From contig JAFQPT010000136.1 of the NCBI GenBank assembly GCA_017411665.1, positions 1-9,422 of the forward strand: DNA of 9,422 nt, read 5' to 3'. Made by a program: the position numbers and the translations under genes. Shown here in pieces: positions 1 through 7,282 of this stretch (within the stretch, counting starts at the first letter, position 1; each line of letters opens with the position of its first letter). Under the pieces are notes generated by a model. The model did not search any database. It was not told where the DNA came from and saw only the letters and a list, made by a program, of their open reading frames with translations. This stretch comes from Oscillospiraceae bacterium. Its GTDB lineage: Bacteria; Bacillota_A; Clostridia; Oscillospirales; Oscillospiraceae.

Positions 1-20
1 GGTATGGTATATTTATGCTG

Positions 21-32
21 TATACTTATAAA
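21..32 (+). promoter_or_regulatory. Probable -10 region upstream of the rRNA methyltransferase gene
   Basis: An AT-rich stretch holds TATACT (21-26) immediately followed by TATAAA (27-32), either of which could be a sigma-A -10 hexamer. The matching -35 would lie at or beyond the left edge of the window, so it cannot be checked. A start site near 33 would give a leader of about 45 nt to the TTG start at 79. This is inferred from base composition and position only. Confidence 0.35.
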
Positions 33-78
33 ATGCAATCATTATGTCTATTTTACAACAGAAAACGAGGAATCGAGT

Positions 79-870
79 TTGAAATACGAAGAAAATAACG
101 AACAGTTCCGTTCCGAACCTGCGGAAAAGGAACTGAAAAATGAAATCGTGGAAGGCCGCAACGCTGTCATCGAAGCACTGCGAGCAGGCCGCGCCATTGA
201 CAAAATCTATCTGGCAAAGGGCGAAACCGACAAGACCCTCGGTCACATTGCCTCCAAGGCAAGAGCTGCGGGCATTGTCGTGGTGGAAACCGAACGCCGC
301 AAGCTGGACCAGATGAGCATGACAGGTGCCCATCAGGGTGTTGTGGCGGTTTGTGCGGTGCGCACCTACTGCTCTATTGATGACATTCTGGCCATCGCAG
401 CCGAACGCGGCGAAGACCCCTTTGTCATCATCTGCGATGAAATCAGCGACCCCCACAATCTGGGTGCCATCATCCGCTCCGCAGAATGTGCTGGGGCACA
501 CGGCATCATCATTCCCAAGCGCCGCAGCGCAGGCGTGACCGCCATTGTCGGCAAGGTCAGTGCAGGCGCAGCAGAACACATGGCAGTTGCCCGTGTTCCC
601 AATATCACCAATGCCATCAAGGAACTGAAGCAGGCAGGTCTCTGGATCTACGGCACCGCCGCAGACGGGCAATCCTCCCTGTGGAACACCAACCTCACCG
701 GCCCCATCGGTCTGGTCATCGGTTCCGAAGGCGACGGCATGAGCCGTCTGGTTGCAGAAAGCTGTGACGTAACCGTCAGCATCCCCATGAAGGGCAAGGT
801 TTCCTCCTTGAACGCTTCCTGTGCCGCTACTATTTTGATGTACGAAGTACTCCACCAGAGAATGAAATGA
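79..870 (+). CDS. rlmB: 23S rRNA (guanosine-2'-O-)-methyltransferase, RlmB/TrmH (SpoU) family
   Basis: This cytoplasmic SAM-dependent enzyme probably 2'-O-methylates a guanosine of 23S rRNA, as RlmB does in E. coli. The 263-aa product has an N-terminal substrate-binding domain beginning IVEGRNAVIEAL (residues 23-34). A C-terminal SPOUT fold carries the three SpoU motifs: NLGAIIRSAE (127-136, with the expected Asn and Arg), IGLVIGSEGDGMS (210-222), and SIPMKGKVSSLNASCAA (234-250), the SAM-binding trefoil-knot region. The reading frame stays open leftward to an ATG at 4, but the extra residues are hydrophobic and unlike the family. GAGG at 67-70, eight bases ahead of TTG 79, supports the TTG start. 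No terminator separates it from the next gene 26 nt downstream, so the two are probably co-transcribed. Family assignment is firm; the exact target nucleotide is inferred. Confidence 0.9.
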   Translation: MKYEENNEQFRSEPAEKELKNEIVEGRNAVIEALRAGRAIDKIYLAKGETDKTLGHIASKARAAGIVVVETERRKLDQMSMTGAHQGVVAVCAVRTYCSIDDILAIAAERGEDPFVIICDEISDPHNLGAIIRSAECAGAHGIIIPKRRSAGVTAIVGKVSAGAAEHMAVARVPNITNAIKELKQAGLWIYGTAADGQSSLWNTNLTGPIGLVIGSEGDGMSRLVAESCDVTVSIPMKGKVSSLNASCAATILMYEVLHQRMK

Positions 871-881
871 TTTAAGACCGT

Positions 882-886
882 AAGGA
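882..886 (+). promoter_or_regulatory. Ribosome binding site deciding the start of the large acidic protein
   Basis: AAGGA at 882-886 lies 10 nt before the ATG at 897. It sits in the 26-nt gap after the methyltransferase stop, where no promoter or hairpin is seen, which supports translation of this gene from a shared mRNA. Confidence 0.55.
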
Positions 887-896
887 TCGTGAGATA

Positions 897-3800
897 ATGA
901 GTATTCTTGAAGACCTGGATTTGATGGACCTGCTCGATGAGCTGCCCGCTGAGGCGGATTTCGATCTGGACGACATCCTGTTTGAATTCAGCACCCCCGG
1001 TCTGTTTGCTGCTCCCGAGAAAGAACAGAAAGAGATTGTCCCGGAAGTTGAAGTCGAAATCGAGGAACCTGCTCCCGAAGTCGCTGCAGAAGAAGTCCTT
1101 CCCGAAGTGATCGCAGAAGAGACTTCCGAAGCATTCGAAGAGGAAGAACCCTTCGATGTAACAGAAGAGGAAGAACCCGTTGCCAAAGCAATCGACGACG
1201 GGGAAGACGATGTGATCGTGATTCCCGATATTCCCCTGGACTTTTCCGATGCGGAAGAGGAAGCAGACTTTGAACATAATGACGCCACTCTGTTTGGTGA
1301 CTCTTTGAGTCTGTGTGACGTGCTCTTTGAATTCGGCACACCCGTAGACGACGAAGGTGTGAAGGTGTATTCCCCCGCTGCGCAGGCGGAAATCGTTGCC
1401 GACGAAGACGAGGACGACGTCAAGGTTTACATTCCCGAAGCCGCTCCCGAAGCTATTGAAGCAAAAGCAGAAGAGCCTGTCGGCACTGTTGTGTTCACCG
1501 CCTTGGATGAACAGGAAGTACAGGAAGCTGTACAGCCCGAACAGGCACCTGCACAGGCAAAGGCTCCCGGCTTCTTTGCAAAGGCCGCAGCAGCCGTGAT
1601 GGGACTGTTCGCATCCAAAAAAGCCGCAAAAGCCGCGGCTGTCCCCGCTGCACCCGAGGCACCTGCAGAAGAAGATATTCTTCCTGTATTGACCGCGGAT
1701 TCCCTCACCGACGATGCGGAAATCCCCGTCATCGGCTTTACCGAAGCGGAGGAAGCTCCCGTCCCCGAAGCAGAAGATGTGGTTTCCGAAGCAGAGCTGC
1801 TGTTCCTGTTTGCAGATGAAGAGCTTGACGGAGAAACCGTTTCTGCCATCGACGAGGAAGAAACCATTCCCGTCATCGACGAAGAATCCGTCACCGTCAT
1901 TGACGAAGAAGATGATGTCACCGTTATCGACGAGGAAGACACCATCCCCGTCATCGACGAGGAAGAAGCTGCCACCGTCATTGACGAGGAAGAAGCTGTT
2001 ACCGTCATTGACGAGGAAGAAGCTGTCACCGTCATTGATGAGGAAGACACCATCCCCGTCATCGACGAAGACGAGGATGTCACCGTTGTTCGGAATGCGG
2101 AAACCGAGCTTTATGATACCGGTGTTCTGTTCACCGGACCTCTGGACATCAATGACATTCTCTATGAATGCAGCTCCTATGAGGAAGAATCCGAAGAACC
2201 CGTACTGCCTCTTCCCGAAGACCTCGAAGAAGAGGACATCAAGGTTTATATCCCCGAAGACACTTCCGCTGTTCAGCCCATCGAAAAGCAGCCTGACCCC
2301 ACCATTCTGTTTGATGCACTGGATTTGAGCACAGAGTCCGACTCTGCACAAGCGCAGCCCGCTGTAGCACCTGTACAGCCCAAGGCTCCCGGCTTTTTTG
2401 CAAAAGCCGCAGGTCTGGTGATGGGTCTGTTCGCTGCCAAGAAGGCCGCAAAAGCCGTCACTCCCGCAGTGCAGCCCGTTCCCACCGCCTCCACAGAAGA
2501 CGCTTTTGCAAATGTTTCCGATTTGTTCAGCGAAGCAGAAGCAGGCGAGCTGTATGATGTGGACGACTTGATGCTGGAGCTGGAGCTGGAAGCAGAACGA
2601 GAAGCTGAACTGGAAGCAGAAGCCGCTGCAAGAGAGGCCGCAGAACGTCTGGCAAGAGAAGAAGAGCAGCGCATTATGGAGCTGGAGGCACAGCGTCTGG
2701 CACAGGCAGAAGCCGATGCGGAAGCAGAAGCTGCCCGTCTGAAAGCCGCGGAAGATGCCCGCATGAAGGCAGAAACCGATGCTCTGCTGATGCATTTGCA
2801 GGCAGATGACGAGCCCGTCTATGTACCCGACACCCCCGTTTCCGAAACCACTGTCGATCTGCAGGTACCCGTACTCGAAGAACGCCCCGCAGAATCCGAT
2901 ACTCCCACATATGATTTCGCTGCTGTGGATCTGCCCACGCAGGAAAAGGAATACACCGCACCTCAGATGGACATCTCCATCGACGAAGAAGTCCCCGAAG
3001 AGGTCGGCGATCTTCTGGAAATGCCCGATGTGGAGCAAACCACCGCAGAACCCGAAGAAACTCCCGAAGAAGCGGCTGCACGCAAAAAGAAGGAAGAGGA
3101 CAATCTTCACTACAAGCCCGAAGAGTCTGCCGCCAAGACGGTCACCTCTCACATCGGCAAGCGCTTCGGTGCAGCCTTCGCAGCCTTCACCAATTTCTCC
3201 GATGACTGCGACGACGAAGAGGCTCTCGGCCCCGAACTGCCTTCCAACAAAGCATATCGCTTCTTTAATAAGTTTATCAACGCATATCGTTTCCGTTTGC
3301 GCATCAGCACCGTGCTGTGTGTCATTCTGGGCTGGATTTCTCTGGGTCTGCCCGTATTCGGCTCTCTGAAGAATCCCGCCGCAGCTGCCGCCATGTGTCT
3401 GATGATTCTGCTGACCGTCATGCTGGCAGGTGCCGACATTCTGGCAGTCGGCGTACGCAGCCTGATTGGCAAGCGTCCCGGTGTTCACAGCCTGGTTGCT
3501 GTTTCCTGTCTGGCTTCCGTCATTGATGCCATCGTTATCGTAGCAACCAAGGGCGTCGGCGGTTATCTGCCCTTCTGCGGCGTATCTGCAATCAGCATGT
3601 GCTTTGCAATTTACGGCAGCCTGCTGTACTGCCGCAGCCAGCGTCTGAACTTCAAGACCCTGGACCGTGCAAACGAACCCATGACCATCAGCGTGGATTA
3701 CGGTATTGTGGAAGAAGACACCTCCACCGTATACCGCACGCCCGGTCACCCTGAAGGATATATCCACCACAGTGAAGAAGAGGATTTGAGCGAAACCGTA

Positions 3801-4865
3801 TTCGGTATCATTGCTCCCGTTCTGATTCCCGCAATCCCCGTCATGACACTCCTTGCCGCACTGTTCTCCGGCGGCTTCGGTGACTTCTTCCACATCATGG
3901 CAGCAATGTTTGCGGCAGCAGCCTCCTTCGGCGCACTGATTGCATTCCCCCTGCCTTATTTCCTGGTACAAAGAGACCTGTACGGCACCAAGGCAGCTAT
4001 CGCAGGCTGGGCAGGTGCCCGTGAAATCGGCAGAGTATCCAGCATGATCGTTACCGACCGTGACCTGTTCCCCGATGACACCGTCTCCATCAAGAGCGTA
4101 CGCATTGTGGACAATGTACCTCCCGATTTGACGCTGTCTTATATCTGCAGCATGATTCACCGTTCCGGCAGCTGTCTGGTTCCCGCCTTTACACAGCTGG
4201 CAGAAAACAATGAATGTGAACTGAAGGATGTGGAAAACTTCCAGTGCCATGAAGCAGGCGGTCTCAGCGGCATCATCGGTCCCGACGATGTTCTGGTGGC
4301 AAGTCACTCCTACATGAAGCTGCAGGGCTTCCGTATTCCCGCCCGTAAGAAGGACAGTGAAAACGCTCTGTTCCTGGCTGTCAACGGTCATGTTATCGCT
4401 TACATTATCGTAGACTACAAGCCCATTAAGTCTGTGCGTGCAGGTCTGCAGTCCGCCCTGCGCGGCAATGTGGAAATGATTTTCGCAGCCCGCGACTTCA
4501 ATGTCACACCTCTGCTGATCAGCAAGAAGTTCAAGTCCGCAACGGAAACCCTCCGCTTCCCCTCCTACAGCCAGCGTTACGAAATCACCTCTCAGGTCAA
4601 TTCCGAAACCGCTACCTGTGCAGCTGTGGTTTACCGCAAGAGCTTCTATTCCTACGCAGTGGTCGTGGAAAAGGCAAGATACCTGTACAACTCCGTTACC
4701 TGGGGCGTCATCCTGTCGACGGTCTCCTCGATTCTGGGTGTACTGCTTATGTTCATCATGGCACTGACCGGTGCAGGCGCAGCGGTTACCGTCAGCCGAC
4801 TGCTGGTATTCATGCTGCTGTGGCTGATTCCCACACTGGCACTGACCGTCAGCATCACAAAGTAA
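897..4865 (+). CDS. Large acidic repeat protein fused to a degenerate P1B-type ATPase membrane domain (putative pseudo-ATPase)
   Basis: I do not recognise this 1322-aa protein as a named family. Residues 1-800 are very rich in Glu/Asp/Ala/Pro and probably disordered. They include nine VIDEE repeats (317-396), two related modules that each end in a basic amphipathic helix (222-248 and 496-520), and an Ala/Glu coiled-coil-like stretch (559-638). Residues 803-1322 look like a heavy-metal P-type ATPase: paired helices at about 803-824 and 829-854; M1/M2-like helices 864-886 and 888-912; a short 55-residue loop where the A domain should be; M3/M4-like helices 969-992 and 997-1022; a P/N-like soluble region 1023-1265; and two final helices (1268-1291, 1298-1319). 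Key motifs are altered: the CPx site reads FPLPY (1017-1021), DKTGT reads DRDLF (D1054), HP reads SC (1092-1093), TGDN reads ARDFN (1198-1202), and TGES and GDGxND are missing. Transport activity is therefore unlikely; a scaffold or sensor role is inference. It probably shares an operon with the upstream rRNA methyltransferase gene. Confidence 0.8.
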   Translation: MSILEDLDLMDLLDELPAEADFDLDDILFEFSTPGLFAAPEKEQKEIVPEVEVEIEEPAPEVAAEEVLPEVIAEETSEAFEEEEPFDVTEEEEPVAKAIDDGEDDVIVIPDIPLDFSDAEEEADFEHNDATLFGDSLSLCDVLFEFGTPVDDEGVKVYSPAAQAEIVADEDEDDVKVYIPEAAPEAIEAKAEEPVGTVVFTALDEQEVQEAVQPEQAPAQAKAPGFFAKAAAAVMGLFASKKAAKAAAVPAAPEAPAEEDILPVLTADSLTDDAEIPVIGFTEAEEAPVPEAEDVVSEAELLFLFADEELDGETVSAIDEEETIPVIDEESVTVIDEEDDVTVIDEEDTIPVIDEEEAATVIDEEEAVTVIDEEEAVTVIDEEDTIPVIDEDEDVTVVRNAETELYDTGVLFTGPLDINDILYECSSYEEESEEPVLPLPEDLEEEDIKVYIPEDTSAVQPIEKQPDPTILFDALDLSTESDSAQAQPAVAPVQPKAPGFFAKAAGLVMGLFAAKKAAKAVTPAVQPVPTASTEDAFANVSDLFSEAEAGELYDVDDLMLELELEAEREAELEAEAAAREAAERLAREEEQRIMELEAQRLAQAEADAEAEAARLKAAEDARMKAETDALLMHLQADDEPVYVPDTPVSETTVDLQVPVLEERPAESDTPTYDFAAVDLPTQEKEYTAPQMDISIDEEVPEEVGDLLEMPDVEQTTAEPEETPEEAAARKKKEEDNLHYKPEESAAKTVTSHIGKRFGAAFAAFTNFSDDCDDEEALGPELPSNKAYRFFNKFINAYRFRLRISTVLCVILGWISLGLPVFGSLKNPAAAAAMCLMILLTVMLAGADILAVGVRSLIGKRPGVHSLVAVSCLASVIDAIVIVATKGVGGYLPFCGVSAISMCFAIYGSLLYCRSQRLNFKTLDRANEPMTISVDYGIVEEDTSTVYRTPGHPEGYIHHSEEEDLSETVFGIIAPVLIPAIPVMTLLAALFSGGFGDFFHIMAAMFAAAASFGALIAFPLPYFLVQRDLYGTKAAIAGWAGAREIGRVSSMIVTDRDLFPDDTVSIKSVRIVDNVPPDLTLSYICSMIHRSGSCLVPAFTQLAENNECELKDVENFQCHEAGGLSGIIGPDDVLVASHSYMKLQGFRIPARKKDSENALFLAVNGHVIAYIIVDYKPIKSVRAGLQSALRGNVEMIFAARDFNVTPLLISKKFKSATETLRFPSYSQRYEITSQVNSETATCAAVVYRKSFYSYAVVVEKARYLYNSVTWGVILSTVSSILGVLLMFIMALTGAGAAVTVSRLLVFMLLWLIPTLALTVSITK
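1410..1640 (+). repeat. First copy of an internal module duplication
   Basis: This stretch encodes DDVKVYIPE, then TVVFTALDE, an acidic/Gln-rich linker, and KAPGFFAKAAAAVMGLFASK followed by KAAKA. The same order of elements recurs at 2233-2460. It is preceded by a DVLFEFGTP element (residues 141-149) matching those ahead of the other copies. The closing segment is a basic, amphipathic, probably membrane-touching helix. Confidence 0.75.
1845..2084 (+). repeat. Tandem array of nine units, 27 bp (9 aa) each, encoding VIDEE repeats
   Basis: Nine in-frame units of the form (V/A)IDEExxxT or VIDEExTIP run without interruption. Eight are 27 bp and the second is 24 bp. Units 6 and 7 (from 1977 and 2004) differ at one synonymous base. 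The DTIP/ETIP variant appears as units 1, 4 and 8, which suggests growth by duplication of multi-unit blocks. The encoded segment (residues 317-396) is extremely acidic. Because unit length is a multiple of three, copy-number changes would keep the frame. Confidence 0.9.
2233..2460 (+). repeat. Second copy of the internal module duplication
   Basis: This stretch encodes DIKVYIPE (447-454), TILFDALDL, a Gln/Pro/Ala linker and KAPGFFAKAAGLVMGLFAAK (496-515) followed by KAAKA. It is clearly paralogous to 1410-1640, with the strongest identity in the amphipathic segment. A DILYEC element (420-425) precedes it, matching DILFEF at 26-31 and DVLFEF at 141-146. Confidence 0.75.
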
Positions 4866-4874
4866 TACAAAATC

Positions 4875-4915
4875 AAGAATCGGCGAGAAAATCTCGCCGA
4901 TTCTTTGCTTTTTAA
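4875..4915 (+). terminator. Rho-independent terminator of the rlmB-pseudo-ATPase unit
   Basis: A perfect 14-bp inverted repeat (4875-4888 with 4892-4905) has an AAA loop and is followed by TGCTTTTTA. It begins 9 nt after the stop codon of the large gene. The flanking A-rich left arm and T-rich right arm add to the structure. Confidence 0.9.
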
Positions 4916-4983
4916 GCATATTTCATAGAAAAAACGGCAGATTCGTAAAATATAGAGTGCATACTTTGTGCAACTTTGAGTTA

Positions 4984-5012
4984 TTGATAAAAAATATTCA
5001 ATCGTGTATAAT
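4984..5012 (+). promoter_or_regulatory. Strong sigma-A-type promoter of the EF-G-like gene
   Basis: A -35 TTGATA (4984-4989) and a consensus -10 TATAAT (5007-5012) are separated by exactly 17 bp, in AT-rich DNA after the preceding terminator. A start near 5019 gives a U-rich leader of about 68 nt, with an AAGGAAG-type ribosome binding site at 5070-5076. The strength fits the gene's biased codon use. Confidence 0.85.
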
Positions 5013-5086
5013 GTACAAGCATGTATTAATTTTTGAAGTATTTTTTGTTTTAAATTATACAGTTTCTGAAAGGAAGTAAACCAACA

Positions 5087-7153
5087 ATGAGTTACGCAAC
5101 CACAAACATCCGCAACATCTGCCTTCTGGGCCACGGCGGCAGCGGTAAGACTGCTCTGACCGAAAGCCTGCTCTATATCACCGGCGCAATCGACCGCATG
5201 GGCAAGAACGCTGACGGCAACACCGTTTGCGACTTCGACGCAGAAGAAATCCGCCGCGGTATTTCCATTTCCGCAGCTGTTGCTCCTGTTGAATACAGAG
5301 GCACCAAGATCAACGTCATCGACACTCCGGGTAACTTCGACTTCTCCGGTGCTGTTATGGAAGCTCTGCGCGCAGCTGACGCAGCTATTATCGTTTGCTC
5401 CGCTAAGGACGGCATCACCGTAGGTCTGGAAAAGGCATGGAAGTTCTGCGAAGAACGCAATATGCCCCGTATCATCTACATCTCCAAGATCGACGAAGAA
5501 AACAGCGACTACAACGCAACCTACAACGCACTGCGTGAACGCTTCGGCAACAAGATCGCTCCCATCGTAATTCCCACTCTGGACGGCAACAAGAAGGTTA
5601 CCGGTCTGATGGACGTTCTGAACAAGCGTGCATACGAAATGCACAACCTGAAGCGCGTTGAAATCGAAATTCCCGAAGGCAAGGAAGACGTTATCGAAGA
5701 ATTCAACGAAGCTCTGAAGGAATCCGTTGCTGAAACCAGCGAAGAAATGATGGATAAGTTCTTCTCCGGCGAAGATTTCACCTACGCTGAAATGATCAAG
5801 GGCCTGCACCAGGGTGTTACCGAACTGTCCATGTTCCCCGTTCTGTGCGGCTCCGGCCTGAACTGCATGGGTTCTCTGCTGCTGATGGACAACATCGTTG
5901 ACCTGCTGCCCAACCCCATGGAAGGCAACTACCACAAGGCAACCATGGCTGACGGTACCCCCGAAGTATTCGTAGTATCTCCCAATGCTGTTCCCGCTGC
6001 ATTCGTTTGGAAGACCGTTTCCGATCAGTACGGCAAGTACTCCTTCATCAAGGTTCTGTCCGGCACCATCACCTCCGACACTCCTCTGGTCAACGCACGT
6101 ACCGGCGAAACCGAAAAGCTGGGCCGTCTGTACACCATGACCGGCAAGAAGAACGTAGAAGTCAAGGAACTGTCCTGCGGCGACATCGGCGCAATCGGCA
6201 AGATGGACAAGGTCAAGACCGGCGATACTCTGTGCGACGCACGTAAGGTCGTTGCTCTGAAGGGCATCCCCTACGCAAATCCCTGCTACACCATGGCAAT
6301 TGCTCCCAAGACCAAGGGTCAGGAAGACAAGGTTGCTGCAGGTCTGGCACGTCTGAACGAAGAAGATCCCTCCTTCAACGTAGTAAACAACGCTGAAACC
6401 CACCAGATGGTTATCTCCGGCATGGGCGACATTCAGGTTGACGTACTGTGCAACAAGCTGAAGACCCGCTTCAATGTTGATACCGTTCTGGCTCCCGCTA
6501 AGGTTGCTTACCGCGAAAAGATCAAGGGCAAGGTAGAGGCTCACGGCCGTCACAAGAAGCAGTCCGGTGGTTCCGGTCAGTTCGGTGACGTTTGGATCCG
6601 CTTCGAACCCCAGGAAGAACAGGACGAAATGATCTTCGCAGAAGAAGTTTTCGGCGGCGCTGTTCCCAGAAACTTCTTCCCCTCCGTTGAAAAGGGTCTG
6701 CGCAATGCAGTGAACAAGGGCGTTCTGGCCGGCTACCCCGTAGTAGGCCTGAAGGCTACCCTGTACGATGGCTCTTACCATCCCGTTGACTCCAACGATA
6801 TGGCCTTCCAGACCGCTGCACGTCTGGCATACCAGGATGGTATTCCCAAGGCTAAGCCCACCATCATGGAGCCCATCGGCCTGCTGAAGGTTACCATTCC
6901 CGATGCAAACCTGGGCGATATCATGAGCGATATCTCCTCCAAGCGTCGCGGTACCGTTCTGGGCATGGAAGCTGAAGGCGGCATGCAGACCGTTGAAGCT
7001 GAAGTTCCCATGGCTGAAATGGGCAGCTACACCATCGACCTGCGTTCCATGACTCAGGGCCGTGGCTCCTTCACCATCGAATTCGCTCGTTACGAAGAAG
7101 TTCCCGCTAACATTCAGCAGAAGATTATTGCTGAAGCAAAGGCAGAAGACTAA
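5087..7153 (+). CDS. Elongation factor G-like translational GTPase (EF-G paralogue)
   Basis: This 688-aa cytoplasmic GTPase has the full EF-G layout and probably acts on the ribosome. The G domain has a P-loop GHGGSGKT (15-22), RRGIS switch I (56-60), DTPGN (79-83), SKID (133-136) and CGSGLN (254-259, the G5 region). Domains II and III follow (about 290-470). Domain IV includes KQSGGSGQFGDV (491-502) and tip motif GSYHPVDS (562-569), whose His is the conserved translocation-tip His of EF-G. Domain V starts near 592 (TIMEPIGLLKV). Canonical EF-G has His after DTPG and NKxD; here they are Asn83 and Ser133, which places it with EF-G-2-type paralogues rather than main EF-G. It lacks rpsL/rpsG/tuf neighbours and has its own promoter and terminator. 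Lys is almost always AAG, and codon use is highly optimised, implying abundant product. I withhold a fusA symbol because paralogy is likely. Confidence 0.9.
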   Translation: MSYATTNIRNICLLGHGGSGKTALTESLLYITGAIDRMGKNADGNTVCDFDAEEIRRGISISAAVAPVEYRGTKINVIDTPGNFDFSGAVMEALRAADAAIIVCSAKDGITVGLEKAWKFCEERNMPRIIYISKIDEENSDYNATYNALRERFGNKIAPIVIPTLDGNKKVTGLMDVLNKRAYEMHNLKRVEIEIPEGKEDVIEEFNEALKESVAETSEEMMDKFFSGEDFTYAEMIKGLHQGVTELSMFPVLCGSGLNCMGSLLLMDNIVDLLPNPMEGNYHKATMADGTPEVFVVSPNAVPAAFVWKTVSDQYGKYSFIKVLSGTITSDTPLVNARTGETEKLGRLYTMTGKKNVEVKELSCGDIGAIGKMDKVKTGDTLCDARKVVALKGIPYANPCYTMAIAPKTKGQEDKVAAGLARLNEEDPSFNVVNNAETHQMVISGMGDIQVDVLCNKLKTRFNVDTVLAPAKVAYREKIKGKVEAHGRHKKQSGGSGQFGDVWIRFEPQEEQDEMIFAEEVFGGAVPRNFFPSVEKGLRNAVNKGVLAGYPVVGLKATLYDGSYHPVDSNDMAFQTAARLAYQDGIPKAKPTIMEPIGLLKVTIPDANLGDIMSDISSKRRGTVLGMEAEGGMQTVEAEVPMAEMGSYTIDLRSMTQGRGSFTIEFARYEEVPANIQQKIIAEAKAED

Positions 7154-7165
7154 TTCAAATACTCC

Positions 7166-7196
7166 AAAGGACGTACCGTTGAGTACGTCCTTTTTT
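7166..7196 (+). terminator. Rho-independent terminator of the EF-G-like gene
   Basis: An 11-bp stem, AAAGGACGTAC (7166-7176) with GTACGTCCTTT (7183-7193), has a 6-nt loop and runs into TTTTTTA. It starts 13 nt after the stop codon. Confidence 0.92.
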
Positions 7197-7235
7197 ATTG
7201 TGTAGATTCCTCTGGTATTTTGTCGGATGATGTCG

Positions 7236-7241
7236 TATAAT
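7236..7241 (+). promoter_or_regulatory. Probable -10 element of the small membrane protein gene
   Basis: A consensus TATAAT lies 42 nt before the ATG at 7283 and after the EF-G-like terminator. At 17-bp spacing the -35 position reads TGGTAT (7213-7218), a poor match, so the promoter may be weak or activator-dependent. Confidence 0.55.
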
Positions 7242-7282
7242 ATTTCTATCGACAACAATACACCGTAAATGGAGTTTTCAAT

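Noticed and set aside
4..78. ATG at 4 as the start of the rRNA methyltransferase
   Set aside because: The added residues are hydrophobic and Cys-rich, overlap a promoter-like AT-rich stretch, and have no visible ribosome binding site, whereas TTG 79 has GAGG at the right spacing.
648..4919. A 1423-codon open frame on the minus strand opposite the large acidic gene
   Set aside because: It is rich in Cys, Gly, Phe and His in a way expected from reading GAA/GAC/GCA-rich codons backwards. It has no plausible ribosome binding site or domain, crosses the methyltransferase gene and a terminator, and lies opposite a well-supported gene.
4955..4975. Short inverted repeat TGCA-N7-TGCA upstream of the EF-G-like promoter as an operator
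   Set aside because: Only four paired bases in AT-rich DNA are expected by chance, and it lies just upstream of the -35 with no supporting second copy.
5019..5086. A riboswitch or regulatory leader ahead of the EF-G-like gene
   Set aside because: The leader is about 68 nt, U/A-rich, with only a weak TAATTT/AAATTA pairing and no terminator or anti-terminator alternative.
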